A stretch of DNA of 39,000 bases from Kitasatospora sp. Root107 (GTDB lineage: Bacteria; Actinomycetota; Actinomycetes; Streptomycetales; Streptomycetaceae): contig NZ_LMCT01000004.1 in assembly GCF_001424875.1 (NCBI RefSeq), forward strand, positions 95,470 to 134,469. The letters are read 5' to 3'. The notes below the pieces were generated by a model. The model saw nothing but the letters and a program-made list of their open reading frames with translations, searched no databases and was not told the origin of the DNA. The stretch's first letter is position 1. Every line of letters begins with the position of its first letter. Below, piece after piece: positions 1 through 8,511 of this stretch. Made by a program: the position numbers and the translations under genes.

Positions 1-38
1 CCCTCCGCCCTCCGCAGCACCCCGGCTCTGCAGGACGG

Positions 39-563
39 TCAGACCGCACGGCGCCGCCGGTGGTACGAGACCGTGACGGCCGCGAGCAGCGGGGCCCAGG
101 CGACCTGCGGCAGGTAGACGAAGCCGAGCAGGGTGTGGCCGAGCGGGGTCATGTCGGCGTGCGGGAAGGTCCACCACAGCAGGAACGGGGTCCACAGGCA
201 GGCCAGCACCACCGCCCCGACCGTGGCGGGGACCACCGCGGCCCGCACCGGCACCGGCCGGCCGCCCAACACCGGTATCCAGCGCGGCAGCACCTCGCCC
301 CAGGGCCGGACCAGGCCGAGCGTGAGCAGGGCGGCCAGCTCGCTGACCGCACTCAGCGCGATCAGGTACACCGCCCCCCAGCCCGGGCCCATCGACCCCT
401 GCGCAGCCAGGTAGCCCTCGTCGGTGTACCCGGCGTGCTGCCCGGCCGCCAGCAGCAGACGCCAGATCCCGCACGGCAGGGAGACCAGCGCGGCGGCGTG
501 GGCGGCCCGGACCGCCCAACGGGGTGCGGGCGAAGCGGTGGCGGTGAACTGAGTGGTCGTCAT
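39..563 (-). CDS. Small four-helix integral membrane protein, function unknown
   Basis: The product is 174 residues and mostly hydrophobic. Four likely membrane helices lie at about residues 16-36, 60-84, 107-130 and 145-168, and the tail is a basic YHRRRRAV that should face the cytoplasm. I see no catalytic motif and do not recognise the family. The ATG at 563 is preferred over upstream in-frame starts because an AAAGG ribosome binding site sits 9 nt before it; starting earlier would add an arginine/proline-rich stretch that does not look coding. It is transcribed away from tex. Being a real membrane protein is fairly certain; its role is not inferable from the sequence. Confidence 0.75.
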   Translation of the reverse strand: MTTTQFTATASPAPRWAVRAAHAAALVSLPCGIWRLLLAAGQHAGYTDEGYLAAQGSMGPGWGAVYLIALSAVSELAALLTLGLVRPWGEVLPRWIPVLGGRPVPVRAAVVPATVGAVVLACLWTPFLLWWTFPHADMTPLGHTLLGFVYLPQVAWAPLLAAVTVSYHRRRRAV

Positions 564-589
564 GGACCCCATCCTTTCCGGCCGGTGGC

Positions 590-814
590 CACTTCCACGT
601 CGACCCGGAGGAGGGCCCGGCGGGCCCGCTCCGGACGGACGCCCGCCCCGGTGCCTCACCCGCACGGGGGAGCACCCTCATCCCCGCTCCGGGCCGAAAT
701 CCGGTCGACCCCGAGCAGTGGGCGACCTTGCTCGACGTGCTGCGCCGGACCGAGTCGGAGCCCTCGCTGCTCGGCGCGACCGGCCATCTGCTGACGGCGG
801 GTCGCAAGGAGTAG
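590..814 (+). pseudogene. Start-less coding-like fragment upstream of tex
   Basis: The frame ending at the TAG at 812-814 has almost pure G/C third positions. Its end reads NPVDPEQWATLLDVLRR, then TESEPSLLGATGHLLTAGRKE, which looks like a helical protein C-terminus. Reading upstream, the frame stays open to a stop near 545 but contains no ATG, GTG or TTG before the plausible coding part. It is therefore a remnant, a gene with a lost or frameshifted start, or chance. I do not recognise a family. The neighbouring frames over the same bases have poor codon use, which is why this frame is singled out. Confidence 0.3.
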
Positions 815-907
815 GGTCCCGCGCCACCCCCGGGATGCAGGTCGCACCCGTCCGGTCGGGGTTACCTGCCAGAATGCGGGGCGGAACTCAGGCTGAATCA
901 GGAGAAG

Positions 908-3274
908 GTGACCGGCTTCGTGACCATGCCAGTCGAACGGAAGATCGCCGAAGAGCTGGGCGTACGGGAGGGGCAGGTGAGGTCCGCCGTCGAACTGCTC
1001 GACGGCGGCGCCACCGTGCCGTTCATCGCGCGCTACCGCAAGGAGGTCACCGGCGAGCTCGACGACACCCAGCTGCGTACGCTCGAGGAGCGGCTGCGCT
1101 ACCTGCGGGAGTTGGAGGAGCGGCGGGCCGCCGTGCTGGAGTCGATCGAGAGCCAGGGCAAGCTGGACGACGTCCTGCGCGCGCAGATCCTGGCCGCCGA
1201 CTCGAAGGCCCGGCTGGAGGACATCTACCTCCCGTACAAGCCGAAGCGGCGCACCAAGGCGCAGATCGCCCGCGAGGCCGGTCTCGAGCCGCTCGCCGAC
1301 ACGCTGCTCGCCGACCCGTCCAAGGACCCGGCGGCACTCGCGGCGGGCTACCTGAACGAGTCGGTGGCCGATGCCCCGGCGGCACTGGACGGGGCCAGGT
1401 CGATCCTGGTCGAGCGGTTCGGTGAGGATGCCGACCTGGTCGGTACGCTGCGCGAGCGGATGTGGACCCGGGGCCGGCTGGTCGCCACCGTCCGGGACGG
1501 CAAGGAGCAGGACGGCGCCAAGTTCGCCGACTACTTCGACTTCGCCGAGCCGTACGGGAAGCTCCCCTCGCACCGCATCCTGGCGATGCTGCGCGGCGAG
1601 AAGGAGGAGGTGCTCGACCTCGAACTCTCGCCGTACGAGGGCGCCGACGGCGATCTGCCCGGCGAGAACGACTACGAGCGGCGGATCGCCGCCAAGTTCG
1701 GCATCGCCGACCGGGGCCGCCCGGCCGACAAGTGGCTCGGTGACACCGTCCGGTGGGCCTGGCGGACCAGGATCCTGGTCCGGCTCGGTATCGACCTGCG
1801 CACCCGGCTGCGGCAGGAGGCGGAGGACGAGGCAGTGCGCGTCTTCGCCGCCAACCTGCGCGACCTGCTGCTGGCCGCCCCGGCCGGCACCCGCGCCACC
1901 ATGGGCCTGGACCCGGGCTTCCGGACCGGTGTGAAGGTCGCGGTGGTGGACGCCACCGGCAAGGTGCTCGGGTACGACACCATCTACCCGCACCAGCCCG
2001 CCAACAAGTGGGACGCCTCGATCAACACGCTGGCCGCGCTGGCGAAGCAGCACGACGTCGAGCTGATCGCGATCGGCAACGGGACGGCCTCCCGGGAGAC
2101 CGACAAGCTGGCCGAGGACCTGATCAAGCGTCACCCCGAGCTGAACCTCACCAAGGCGATGGTCTCGGAGGCGGGCGCCTCGGTGTACTCCGCCTCGGCC
2201 TTCGCCTCGCAGGAGCTGCCGGACCTGAACGTCTCGATCCGGGGCGCGGTCTCGATCGCCCGGCGGCTGCAGGACCCGCTGGCCGAGCTGGTCAAGATCG
2301 ACCCCAAGTCGATCGGCGTCGGCCAGTACCAGCACGACCTGAGCGAGCTGAAGCTCTCGCGGTCGCTGGACGCGGTGGTCGAGGACTGCGTGAATGCGGT
2401 CGGCGTGGACGTCAACACCGCATCCGCACCGCTGCTCACCCGGGTCTCCGGGGTCACCGGCACGCTGGCCGACAACATCGTGGCGCACCGCGACGCGAAC
2501 GGCCCGTTCCGGACCAGGCGGGCGCTCAAGGACGTGGCGCGGCTCGGCCCGAAGGCGTTCGAGCAGTGCGCGGGCTTCCTGCGCGTCCCCGGTGGTGACG
2601 ACCCGTTGGACGCCTCCGGAGTGCACCCCGAGGCGTACCCCGTGGTGCGGCGGATCCTTGCCGCGACCGGCGGCGACCTGCCGTCGCTGATCGGCAACGG
2701 GGCGGCGCTCCGGGCGCTCCGGCCGTCCGACTTCGCCGACGAGACCTTCGGTGTGCCGACCGTCACCGACATCCTCGGCGAGCTCGACAAGCCCGGGCGC
2801 GACCCGCGGCCCGCGTTCCGTACCGCGTCCTTCAAGGAGGGCGTCGACAAGCTCGGCGACCTGGAGGTGGGCATGGTGCTGGAGGGCGTGGTCACCAACG
2901 TCGCGGCCTTCGGTGCCTTCGTGGACGTGGGCGTCCACCAGGACGGTCTGGTGCACGTCTCGGCGCTGTCGAAGAACTTCGTCAAGGACCCGCGCGAGGT
3001 GGTCAAGCCCGGCGACATCGTCAAGGTCCGGGTGGTCACGGTGGACGTGCCGCGCAAGCGGATCGGGCTGACGCTGCGGCTGGACGACGAGGTCGGCCAG
3101 GCGGCGCCGCGCGAGCGGGACCAGGACCGGAACCGCGACCGGGACGGGAATCGCGACCGTGGCCGGGGCTCGAAGCCGCCCCGGCAGGACCGCAGGAGCG
3201 CCCCGGCTCCCGCGCCGGCCGCCAACAGCGCGATGGCCGACGCGCTGCGCCGGGCCGGCCTGACCGGCAAGTAG
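908..3274 (+). CDS. tex: Tex family RNA-binding transcription accessory protein
   Basis: At 788 residues this matches full-length Tex. In order it has the helical Tex N-terminal domain (ELLDGGATVPFIARYRKE near residue 40), a YqgF/RNase H-like domain starting at the conserved TMGLDPGFRTGVKVAVVD near residue 332, a helix-hairpin-helix region around 490-620 (VGQYQHDLS, then DCVNAVGVDVNTAS), and an S1 RNA-binding domain at about 651-726 (GMVLEGVVTNVAAFGAFVDVG). The tail is a low-complexity Arg/Asp/Asn repeat followed by a basic segment, as in many actinobacterial Tex proteins. Tex binds RNA and acts in transcription and RNA metabolism; the exact role in this group is unsettled. The GTG at 908 follows AGGAG by only 3 nt, so a GTG at 920 or ATG at 926 is also possible. 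Confidence 0.95.
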   Translation: MTGFVTMPVERKIAEELGVREGQVRSAVELLDGGATVPFIARYRKEVTGELDDTQLRTLEERLRYLRELEERRAAVLESIESQGKLDDVLRAQILAADSKARLEDIYLPYKPKRRTKAQIAREAGLEPLADTLLADPSKDPAALAAGYLNESVADAPAALDGARSILVERFGEDADLVGTLRERMWTRGRLVATVRDGKEQDGAKFADYFDFAEPYGKLPSHRILAMLRGEKEEVLDLELSPYEGADGDLPGENDYERRIAAKFGIADRGRPADKWLGDTVRWAWRTRILVRLGIDLRTRLRQEAEDEAVRVFAANLRDLLLAAPAGTRATMGLDPGFRTGVKVAVVDATGKVLGYDTIYPHQPANKWDASINTLAALAKQHDVELIAIGNGTASRETDKLAEDLIKRHPELNLTKAMVSEAGASVYSASAFASQELPDLNVSIRGAVSIARRLQDPLAELVKIDPKSIGVGQYQHDLSELKLSRSLDAVVEDCVNAVGVDVNTASAPLLTRVSGVTGTLADNIVAHRDANGPFRTRRALKDVARLGPKAFEQCAGFLRVPGGDDPLDASGVHPEAYPVVRRILAATGGDLPSLIGNGAALRALRPSDFADETFGVPTVTDILGELDKPGRDPRPAFRTASFKEGVDKLGDLEVGMVLEGVVTNVAAFGAFVDVGVHQDGLVHVSALSKNFVKDPREVVKPGDIVKVRVVTVDVPRKRIGLTLRLDDEVGQAAPRERDQDRNRDRDGNRDRGRGSKPPRQDRRSAPAPAPAANSAMADALRRAGLTGK

Positions 3275-3279
3275 CGGGT

Positions 3280-3311
3280 CCGCCCCGGATCCCGACGGGG
3301 GCTCGGGGCGG
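3280..3311 (+). terminator. Stem-loop terminator after tex
   Basis: CCGCCCCG at 3280-3287 pairs with CGGGGCGG at 3304-3311 around a 16-nt loop, starting 5 nt after the tex stop. There is no T-tract, as is usual for Streptomyces hairpin terminators. Confidence 0.55.
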
Positions 3312-3355
3312 AGCCTTGGCGGGCAGTTATGACGTCGCGTCAGACCGTCCGTTCT

Positions 3356-3408
3356 CCGGCGGAGCCGGTCCGTGGACAGCACCGCCGTCCACGGACCGAC
3401 TCCGCCGG
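3356..3408. terminator. Long 22-bp stem-loop between convergent genes
   Basis: The arms at 3356-3377 and 3387-3408 are complementary over 22 bases with one exception, around a 9-nt loop (AGCACCGCC). The single discordant pair is C-A in the plus transcript but a G-U wobble in the minus transcript, so the fold is complete for the NUDIX mRNA, whose stop codon lies 7 nt away. It probably terminates that gene and backs up the tex terminator. Confidence 0.6.
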
Positions 3409-3414
3409 GGTGGG

Positions 3415-3984
3415 TCAGCCGTTCAACGCCCGGGACTCGACGGCCAGGCTGACCAGCTCGTGCCACCAGGTCTCGCGGTGGTGGGTGAGCAGGTGCTGGG
3501 CCTCGGCCGGGTCCATCGCGCGGACCTCGACCACCTGTTCGCCGTCCTCCGGGTTGCTCGGCTCGGAGTCCACGGTGACCTCGGCCCAGCCCCAGAGCCA
3601 GGCCTTCTCCGGGTGCGGCTGCCAGGGGCGGTACGGCACCGGATGGTCCGTCACACAGCGGTGGGCGCCGATCCAGACCGGCTCGCCGAGCAGCCGGGCG
3701 CCGGCCTCCTCGCGGAGCTCGCGGGCCAGGCAGCTCTCGATGCTCTCGGCCGCCTCCCGGGTGCCGCCGGGCAGGAACCAGTGCCCGCGGGCGTCCCGGC
3801 AGAGCACCACCTGATCGCCGGAGAAGCCCACCAGGTGGATGTTGGTGATGAGTTCGTCGGGCGGCAGCACCGCCGAGAACTGTGCGTCGATGCCGCCCCA
3901 GGACCAGCGCTGGGGCGCGTGCAACTGCGGGAACCGGGCCGCCAGGTCCGCGAGTTCCGGTGCTCTCTCCGAGGTGTCCGTCAT
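3415..3984 (-). CDS. NUDIX hydrolase
   Basis: The 189-residue protein carries a complete Nudix box from G74 to G95: G-x5-E-x7-RELREEAG, with the metal-binding glutamates at 89, 92 and 93. The surrounding sheet is visible (ITNIHLVGFSGDQVVLCRD, then HWFLPGG). Such enzymes hydrolyse nucleoside diphosphates linked to another group; the substrate cannot be read from the sequence. The gene is divergent from the ATP-grasp gene across a 121-bp gap. It has no convincing ribosome binding site. A TACCAT -10 box ends 7 bp before the ATG, so the mRNA is probably leaderless. Confidence 0.9.
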   Translation of the reverse strand: MTDTSERAPELADLAARFPQLHAPQRWSWGGIDAQFSAVLPPDELITNIHLVGFSGDQVVLCRDARGHWFLPGGTREAAESIESCLARELREEAGARLLGEPVWIGAHRCVTDHPVPYRPWQPHPEKAWLWGWAEVTVDSEPSNPEDGEQVVEVRAMDPAEAQHLLTHHRETWWHELVSLAVESRALNG

Positions 3985-3996
3985 TCACAGATGGTA
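3984..3996 (-). promoter_or_regulatory. -10 box giving a leaderless NUDIX mRNA
   Basis: On the minus strand TACCAT occupies 3996-3991. A start about 7 bp downstream falls on the A of the ATG at 3984. No clear -35 TTGAC is present. Confidence 0.4.
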
Positions 3997-4105
3997 GTCC
4001 TTCCGGCGCCCGGTCGAGGAGATCTTCCAGTCGGACGACCCGGCACCTCGGCCGTCCGGCCGTCCGACGTAGGGTGAGGCGCACCTGCCGAACGGAGCCC
4101 CGCCG

Positions 4106-4927
4106 ATGTCCCGGATCCTCTATGTCACCGACCTGACCTACCCGGCCCGGGGCCGCCGCTACTGCGACGAGGACATCGCGCTTTCGGCCGCGCTGCGCGG
4201 CTTCGAGTTCGAGCCGGCGCTCTGCCACCCGCTGGACGCGGCCGCCCTGATGGACGGCTTCGACCTGACCGTGGTCCGCAACAGCGGTCCGGTGCTGCAC
4301 TACCAGGAGAGCTACGACGCGTTCCGGGCCAGTGCGCTGGCGAGTGGCACCCGGGTCTTCAACCCGCTGCACGGCCGGGGCGACATGGCGGGCAAGCAGT
4401 ACCTGCTCGACCTGACCGCCGCAGGCCACCCGGTGATCCCGACCGTGGCGGACCGAGCCGATCTCGGCCTGCTGCCCGAGGTCGCCGAGTACGTCACCAA
4501 GCCGAAACTCGGTGCCGACTCGATCGGCCTCGCGGTGCTCCCGGCCGCCGCCGTGGCCGAGCTGGAGCTCGACGGTTCGACCCTGCTCCAGCCCCGGATC
4601 GACTTCCGGTACGAGGTCTCCTTCTACTTCGTCGGCCGAGAGTTCCAGTACGCGCTGTACGCCCCGGACCCGGCCGCCCGCTGGCAGTTGGAGCCGTACC
4701 GGCCGACTGCCGCCGATCTGGCGTTCGCCCAGACCTTCGTGGACTGGAACTCGCTGGACCACGGCGTGCAGCGGGTCGATGCCTGCCGGACGGCCGAAGG
4801 CGGCCTGCTGCTGGTCGAGTTGGAGGATCTCAACCCCTACCTCTCGCTCGACCTGCTGGACGGGCCGACCCGGGCCGCCTTCGTGCGGGCGATGGCCGCC
4901 TCGATGCGCGAACTGCTGCTCAGCTAG
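4106..4927 (+). CDS. ATP-grasp fold protein (RimK/glutathione synthetase-like)
   Basis: The 273-residue product looks like a compact ATP-grasp ligase-type protein. It has an N-terminal pre-ATP-grasp Rossmann-like part (MSRILYVTDLTYPARG), a lysine-bearing strand (YVTKPKLGADSIGLAVL), a second strand pair (LQPRIDFRYEVSFYFVG), and the metal-binding end motif LLLVELEDLNPYLSLDLL with Glu and Asn in the expected places. Family members join a carboxylate to an amine using ATP. No amino-acid or peptide pathway gene lies beside it, so the substrate is unknown. CGGAG sits 8 nt before the ATG, and a TAGGGT -10 box lies at 4070-4075. Its stop codon overlaps the stop of the convergent permease gene. Confidence 0.7.
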   Translation: MSRILYVTDLTYPARGRRYCDEDIALSAALRGFEFEPALCHPLDAAALMDGFDLTVVRNSGPVLHYQESYDAFRASALASGTRVFNPLHGRGDMAGKQYLLDLTAAGHPVIPTVADRADLGLLPEVAEYVTKPKLGADSIGLAVLPAAAVAELELDGSTLLQPRIDFRYEVSFYFVGREFQYALYAPDPAARWQLEPYRPTAADLAFAQTFVDWNSLDHGVQRVDACRTAEGGLLLVELEDLNPYLSLDLLDGPTRAAFVRAMAASMRELLLS

Positions 4928-7497
4928 GCCGCGTTGATCGCCCGCAGGATGTTCAGGCGGGCTGCCCGCCGGGCCGGCCAGACCGCTGCCAGCACCCCGA
5001 TCGCCAGGCTGAGCAGCAGGAACAGGCCGAGCCGCGCCCAGGGCAGCACGATCTCGTACTGCGGGAGCGAGGATTTGCTGAGGCTTCCGCACGCCCAGGC
5101 CAGGAAGATGCCCGTGCCGATGCCCAGGGCTGCGCCGAACAGCGAGATCACCACCGATTCCAGGCGCACCATCTGCCGGACGCCCCTGGTGCCGAGGCCG
5201 ATCGCGCGCAGCAGCCCGATCTCCCGGGTCCGCTCGAAGACCGACATGGCCAGGGTGTTGACGACGCCGAACACCGCGATGACGACGGTCATGCCGAGCA
5301 GGCCGTACATCATGTTGAGCATCGCACCGATCTCGCCGGACTGAGCCTTCGTCAACTGCTCCTGGTTCTGCACCTGGAGGAGTGGGCTGTTGCCCAGGGC
5401 CGCGCGGATGTCCTGGTCGAGGCCGTTCGGGTGCCGGCCGGACGCGGCCTTGACCAGGATGCTTTCGAGCCTCCCGCCGTTCGCGTACGGCAGGACCTCG
5501 TCCATGGTGCCAAGGGCGCTGCCGACGGCGCGGGTCTGCTGGTAGACACCCACGACGGTCAGCGCTTTCTCGCCGTGGCCGTAGCCCACCGTGCCCTGGA
5601 AGGTGTCGCCCTTCGCCAGGCCGGTGGCCTTGGCCAGCTTGTCGGAGAGCGCGACCTTGCCGGGGCCGAGATCTGCGAGCGAGCCGCTGCTGAACTTCAG
5701 GTCGGAGACCCTGCCGAGCCGCTGCGGGTCCGCACCGGTGAGCGTGGCGAACTCGCCCCGCGCCCCCAGGGTCGAGGAGGCGAGGGGCACCGACTCCGCG
5801 ACGCCCGGGACTTCGGCGACCTTCGTGCCGAGTGCGGGGTCGATGCCGCCGGAGCCGGTGTTGGACACCTGGTAGTCCGCGGTCAGGCCGGCTACTGCCG
5901 CCGCCTTGAGCGCGGCGTTCATGGAGCTGCCGGTCACGCTCAGGCCCGTGATCAGGGTGAGCCCGATCATCAGGGCCGAGGCGGTGGCGGCGGTGCGGCG
6001 CGGGTTGCGCAGCGCGTTCTCCTCGGCGAGCTTGCCGCTGACGCCGAAGAACCGGGTGGTGACCGCCCCCGCGAGCCGGATCAGCGGGCGGGACAGCAGC
6101 GGCGCGATCACGATCATGCCGGTCAACGTGAGCACGGAGCCGAGTCCGGCGGCCTTCAGGTTGGAGTCGGCCCCGTTCGTCTGAGTGGAGACGTACAGCA
6201 GGACGAGGACACCAAGGCCGGTGAGCAGCACACCGAGGCTGTTGCGGAGCACCAGGCCGCGCCTGGGCGGCGTCTGGTCGACGGTGGTCAGCGCCTCCAC
6301 CGGTGCGACCTTCGCGGCCCTGCGGGACGGGAGCCAGGCGGCGAGCACGGTGACGCCGACGCCGACCAGGAGGGACCGGACGAGCGCGTCCGGGGAGATC
6401 ACCAGCGGGCCGTCGGGCAGGCCCGCGCCGCTCGCGTTGAGGAGTGGCCTGAGGGCGGTCGCGATACCGATTCCGAGCCCGATGCCGGCTGCTGAGGCGC
6501 CAAGTCCGAGCAGCCCGGCCTCGGCGAGGACCGCGCGGACTACCTGGCGGCGGGAGGCTCCCACGGCACGCAGCAGCGCGGTCTCCCGGCTTCGCTGGGC
6601 GATCAGCATGGTGAAGGTGTTGGCGATGACGAAGGCACCGACGAACAGCGCGATTCCGGCGAAGGCCAGGAGCATCCGGGTGAGCGCCTTGGTGCTCTCG
6701 GCGATCCGCTCCGCCTGCTCGTGCGCGAGCTGGGCTCCGCTGGTGACCGTGATGCCCTCGGTGGGCAGCAGCGCGCGGATCCTGCCGGTGAGCTCCTGGT
6801 TGTCGGTGCCGGGTGCGGAGCCGACGGCCAGCTCGTCGAACCGGCCCGCCTGCAGGAAGAGTTGCTGTGCGGTGCCGGTGTCGAAGAGCGCGAGGCTGCC
6901 GCCCGCGGTCACGCGCGGGTCGTCGGTGTCGACGGTGCCGACCAGCTTCTTGGTGAGTGCGGGGCCTGTGGTGGCGAAGCGGACGGAGTCACCGATGGCG
7001 TAGCCGGCCTTCTCGGCGGTACGCCGGTCCAGGGCCAGCTCTCCGCCGGCGGTGGGGCCGCGTCCGGCGCTGACCGGGAAACGGCTGTCCCGGTCCGAAC
7101 CCGGGGCGTCCGGTGAGTAGTTGGCCGCCAGGTTCTGCCAGCTGTTGTCGGCGTTCAGCGGTCGGCCGTCCTTGGCCGCCAAGGTGGCGGTGCCGTTGAC
7201 GGTGGGGTGCACGGACGTGACGCCGGGCAGGGCACGGACCCGGTCGGCGAGCTCGTCGGTGAGCGCCGTGGACCGGCCGTCGTCCGCCTCGCTGTCGGAG
7301 TTCCGCTGGGACGTGGCCTGTACGGAGACCGCGACGTCCTTGAGGTTCTTGGCGGAGGCGCCGCGAAGGGCATGGGTGACGGTGTCACCGAAGACGAGCG
7401 TGCCAAAGACGAAGGCGACGCCGAGCATGATCGCGAGGGCGGTCATGACCAGGCGGCCTCGGTGCGCGAAGACGTTGCGCAGGGCTGTATGCAGCAT
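4924..7497 (-). CDS. ABC transporter permease, MacB/FtsX type (two FtsX domains)
   Basis: The 857-residue protein has the double FtsX layout. TM1 is at about 16-40 (VMTALAIMLGVAFVFGTLVFGDT), then a large extracellular MacB periplasmic-core-like domain, a three-helix block at about 275-395 with the motif RSRETALLRAVGASRRQ, two further helices near 420-475, a second TM plus extracellular domain from about 505, and a final three-helix block with ERTREIGLLRAIGLGTRG. The ERTREIGLLRA-type cytoplasmic loops are where the ATPase docks. Such transporters export lipids, peptides or drugs, or act as mechanotransmitters; the substrate is not evident. It follows its ATPase after 58 bp. The start has no strong ribosome binding site but its MLHTALRNVFAH N-terminus is typical. 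Confidence 0.9.
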   Translation of the reverse strand: MLHTALRNVFAHRGRLVMTALAIMLGVAFVFGTLVFGDTVTHALRGASAKNLKDVAVSVQATSQRNSDSEADDGRSTALTDELADRVRALPGVTSVHPTVNGTATLAAKDGRPLNADNSWQNLAANYSPDAPGSDRDSRFPVSAGRGPTAGGELALDRRTAEKAGYAIGDSVRFATTGPALTKKLVGTVDTDDPRVTAGGSLALFDTGTAQQLFLQAGRFDELAVGSAPGTDNQELTGRIRALLPTEGITVTSGAQLAHEQAERIAESTKALTRMLLAFAGIALFVGAFVIANTFTMLIAQRSRETALLRAVGASRRQVVRAVLAEAGLLGLGASAAGIGLGIGIATALRPLLNASGAGLPDGPLVISPDALVRSLLVGVGVTVLAAWLPSRRAAKVAPVEALTTVDQTPPRRGLVLRNSLGVLLTGLGVLVLLYVSTQTNGADSNLKAAGLGSVLTLTGMIVIAPLLSRPLIRLAGAVTTRFFGVSGKLAEENALRNPRRTAATASALMIGLTLITGLSVTGSSMNAALKAAAVAGLTADYQVSNTGSGGIDPALGTKVAEVPGVAESVPLASSTLGARGEFATLTGADPQRLGRVSDLKFSSGSLADLGPGKVALSDKLAKATGLAKGDTFQGTVGYGHGEKALTVVGVYQQTRAVGSALGTMDEVLPYANGGRLESILVKAASGRHPNGLDQDIRAALGNSPLLQVQNQEQLTKAQSGEIGAMLNMMYGLLGMTVVIAVFGVVNTLAMSVFERTREIGLLRAIGLGTRGVRQMVRLESVVISLFGAALGIGTGIFLAWACGSLSKSSLPQYEIVLPWARLGLFLLLSLAIGVLAAVWPARRAARLNILRAINAA

Positions 7498-7555
7498 GGC
7501 GGTGGTCCAGTTCTGGGGTGTGTGGCGGAGGTTCGTGCGGGGAGCGGACGGTCGG

Positions 7556-8335
7556 TCAGCTCGTGCGGGCCCCGGTGTCGAACTGCCTCATCCGGTCCAG
7601 CACGCCCTCGGCGGTCGGGGCGAGCAGCTCGTCGGTGAGTCGGCCGTCGGCGAGGAAGACCACCCGGTCGGCGTGGGCGGCGGCTGCGGGGTCGTGGGTG
7701 ACCATCACGACGGTCTGGCCCAACTCCCGTACGGAGTCCCGGAGGAAGCCGAGGATCTCGGAGCCGGAGCGGGAGTCCAGGTTGCCGGTCGGCTCGTCCG
7801 CGAAGACGATCTCCGGCCGGGACGCGAGGGCGCGGGCCACGGCGACCCGCTGCTGCTGGCCCCCGGACAGCTGGGCGGGGCGGTGGCCCAGCCGCGCGGA
7901 GAGGCCGACGGTCGTCACGACCGTGTCCAGCCACTGCCGGTCCGGCCGGCGGCCTGCGATGGCCAGCGGCAGCGTGATGTTCTCCAGCGCCGTCAGGGTG
8001 GGGAGCAGGTTGAACGCCTGGAAGACGAAACCGACACTGTCCCGGCGCAGCCGGGTGAGCTGACGGTCGCTCAGGCCGGACAGTTCGGTGTCACCGATCT
8101 GTGCGGAGCCCGCGGAGGCCGAGTCGAGGCCCGCCATGCAGTGCATCAGCGTCGACTTGCCGGAGCCGGACGGACCCATGATCGCGGTGAACCGGCCGCG
8201 TCCGAACTCCACCGAGACCGAGTCCAGGGCGACCACCCGGGTCTCGCCCTGGCCGTAGACCTTGCACAGCCCGGTGGCCCGGGCGGCGGCAGGACTCGTG
8301 GGGGAGTGCGCGAGGGCGGCTGCCTGCAATGACAT
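7556..8335 (-). CDS. ABC transporter ATP-binding protein (MacB/LolD type)
   Basis: The 259-residue ATPase has Walker A GPSGSGKST, a Q-loop (FVFQAFNLLPTLTALENI), the signature LSGGQQQR, Walker B IVFADEPTGNLD and the H-loop VTHD. The sequence around the Q-loop is typical of ATPases paired with FtsX-like permeases. The ATG follows CCGGAG by 5 nt. It sits directly upstream of the permease and downstream, after 177 bp, of a two-component regulator on the same strand, an arrangement common for envelope-stress or peptide-detoxification transporters. Confidence 0.93.
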   Translation of the reverse strand: MSLQAAALAHSPTSPAAARATGLCKVYGQGETRVVALDSVSVEFGRGRFTAIMGPSGSGKSTLMHCMAGLDSASAGSAQIGDTELSGLSDRQLTRLRRDSVGFVFQAFNLLPTLTALENITLPLAIAGRRPDRQWLDTVVTTVGLSARLGHRPAQLSGGQQQRVAVARALASRPEIVFADEPTGNLDSRSGSEILGFLRDSVRELGQTVVMVTHDPAAAAHADRVVFLADGRLTDELLAPTAEGVLDRMRQFDTGARTS

Positions 8336-8431
8336 GTCAGCTCCGGAGGTACGGGGACGAGGTGGGGTGAGTGCTTCTCATCCTCGACGCGCCGTGCTGA
8401 CGGACCGTCGGCCTCAGGGCGTGACCGGGAC

Positions 8432-8503
8432 GTCTGCCGAAGGTCGGGCTCGGGGGCTCGGGTAGTCCTCGGGGCGGACGGCGGTCTCTGCCCTTCGGCA
8501 GAC
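8432..8503. repeat. 12-bp inverted repeat between response regulator and ABC genes
   Basis: GTCTGCCGAAGG at 8432-8443 is perfectly complementary to CCTTCGGCAGAC at 8492-8503, 48 bp apart. It lies between the response-regulator stop and the transporter start on the same strand. It could be a terminator with a long loop or two opposed binding half-sites for the regulator. The rest of this 177-bp gap shows no gene. Confidence 0.35.
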
Positions 8504-8511
8504 CCGGGCTC

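Noticed and set aside
656..5092. A 1,478-codon open frame on the minus strand
   Set aside because: It is antisense to tex, the NUDIX and ATP-grasp genes. Its composition (Gly/Arg/Gln/Val-rich, no domains) is what GC-rich antisense frames give.
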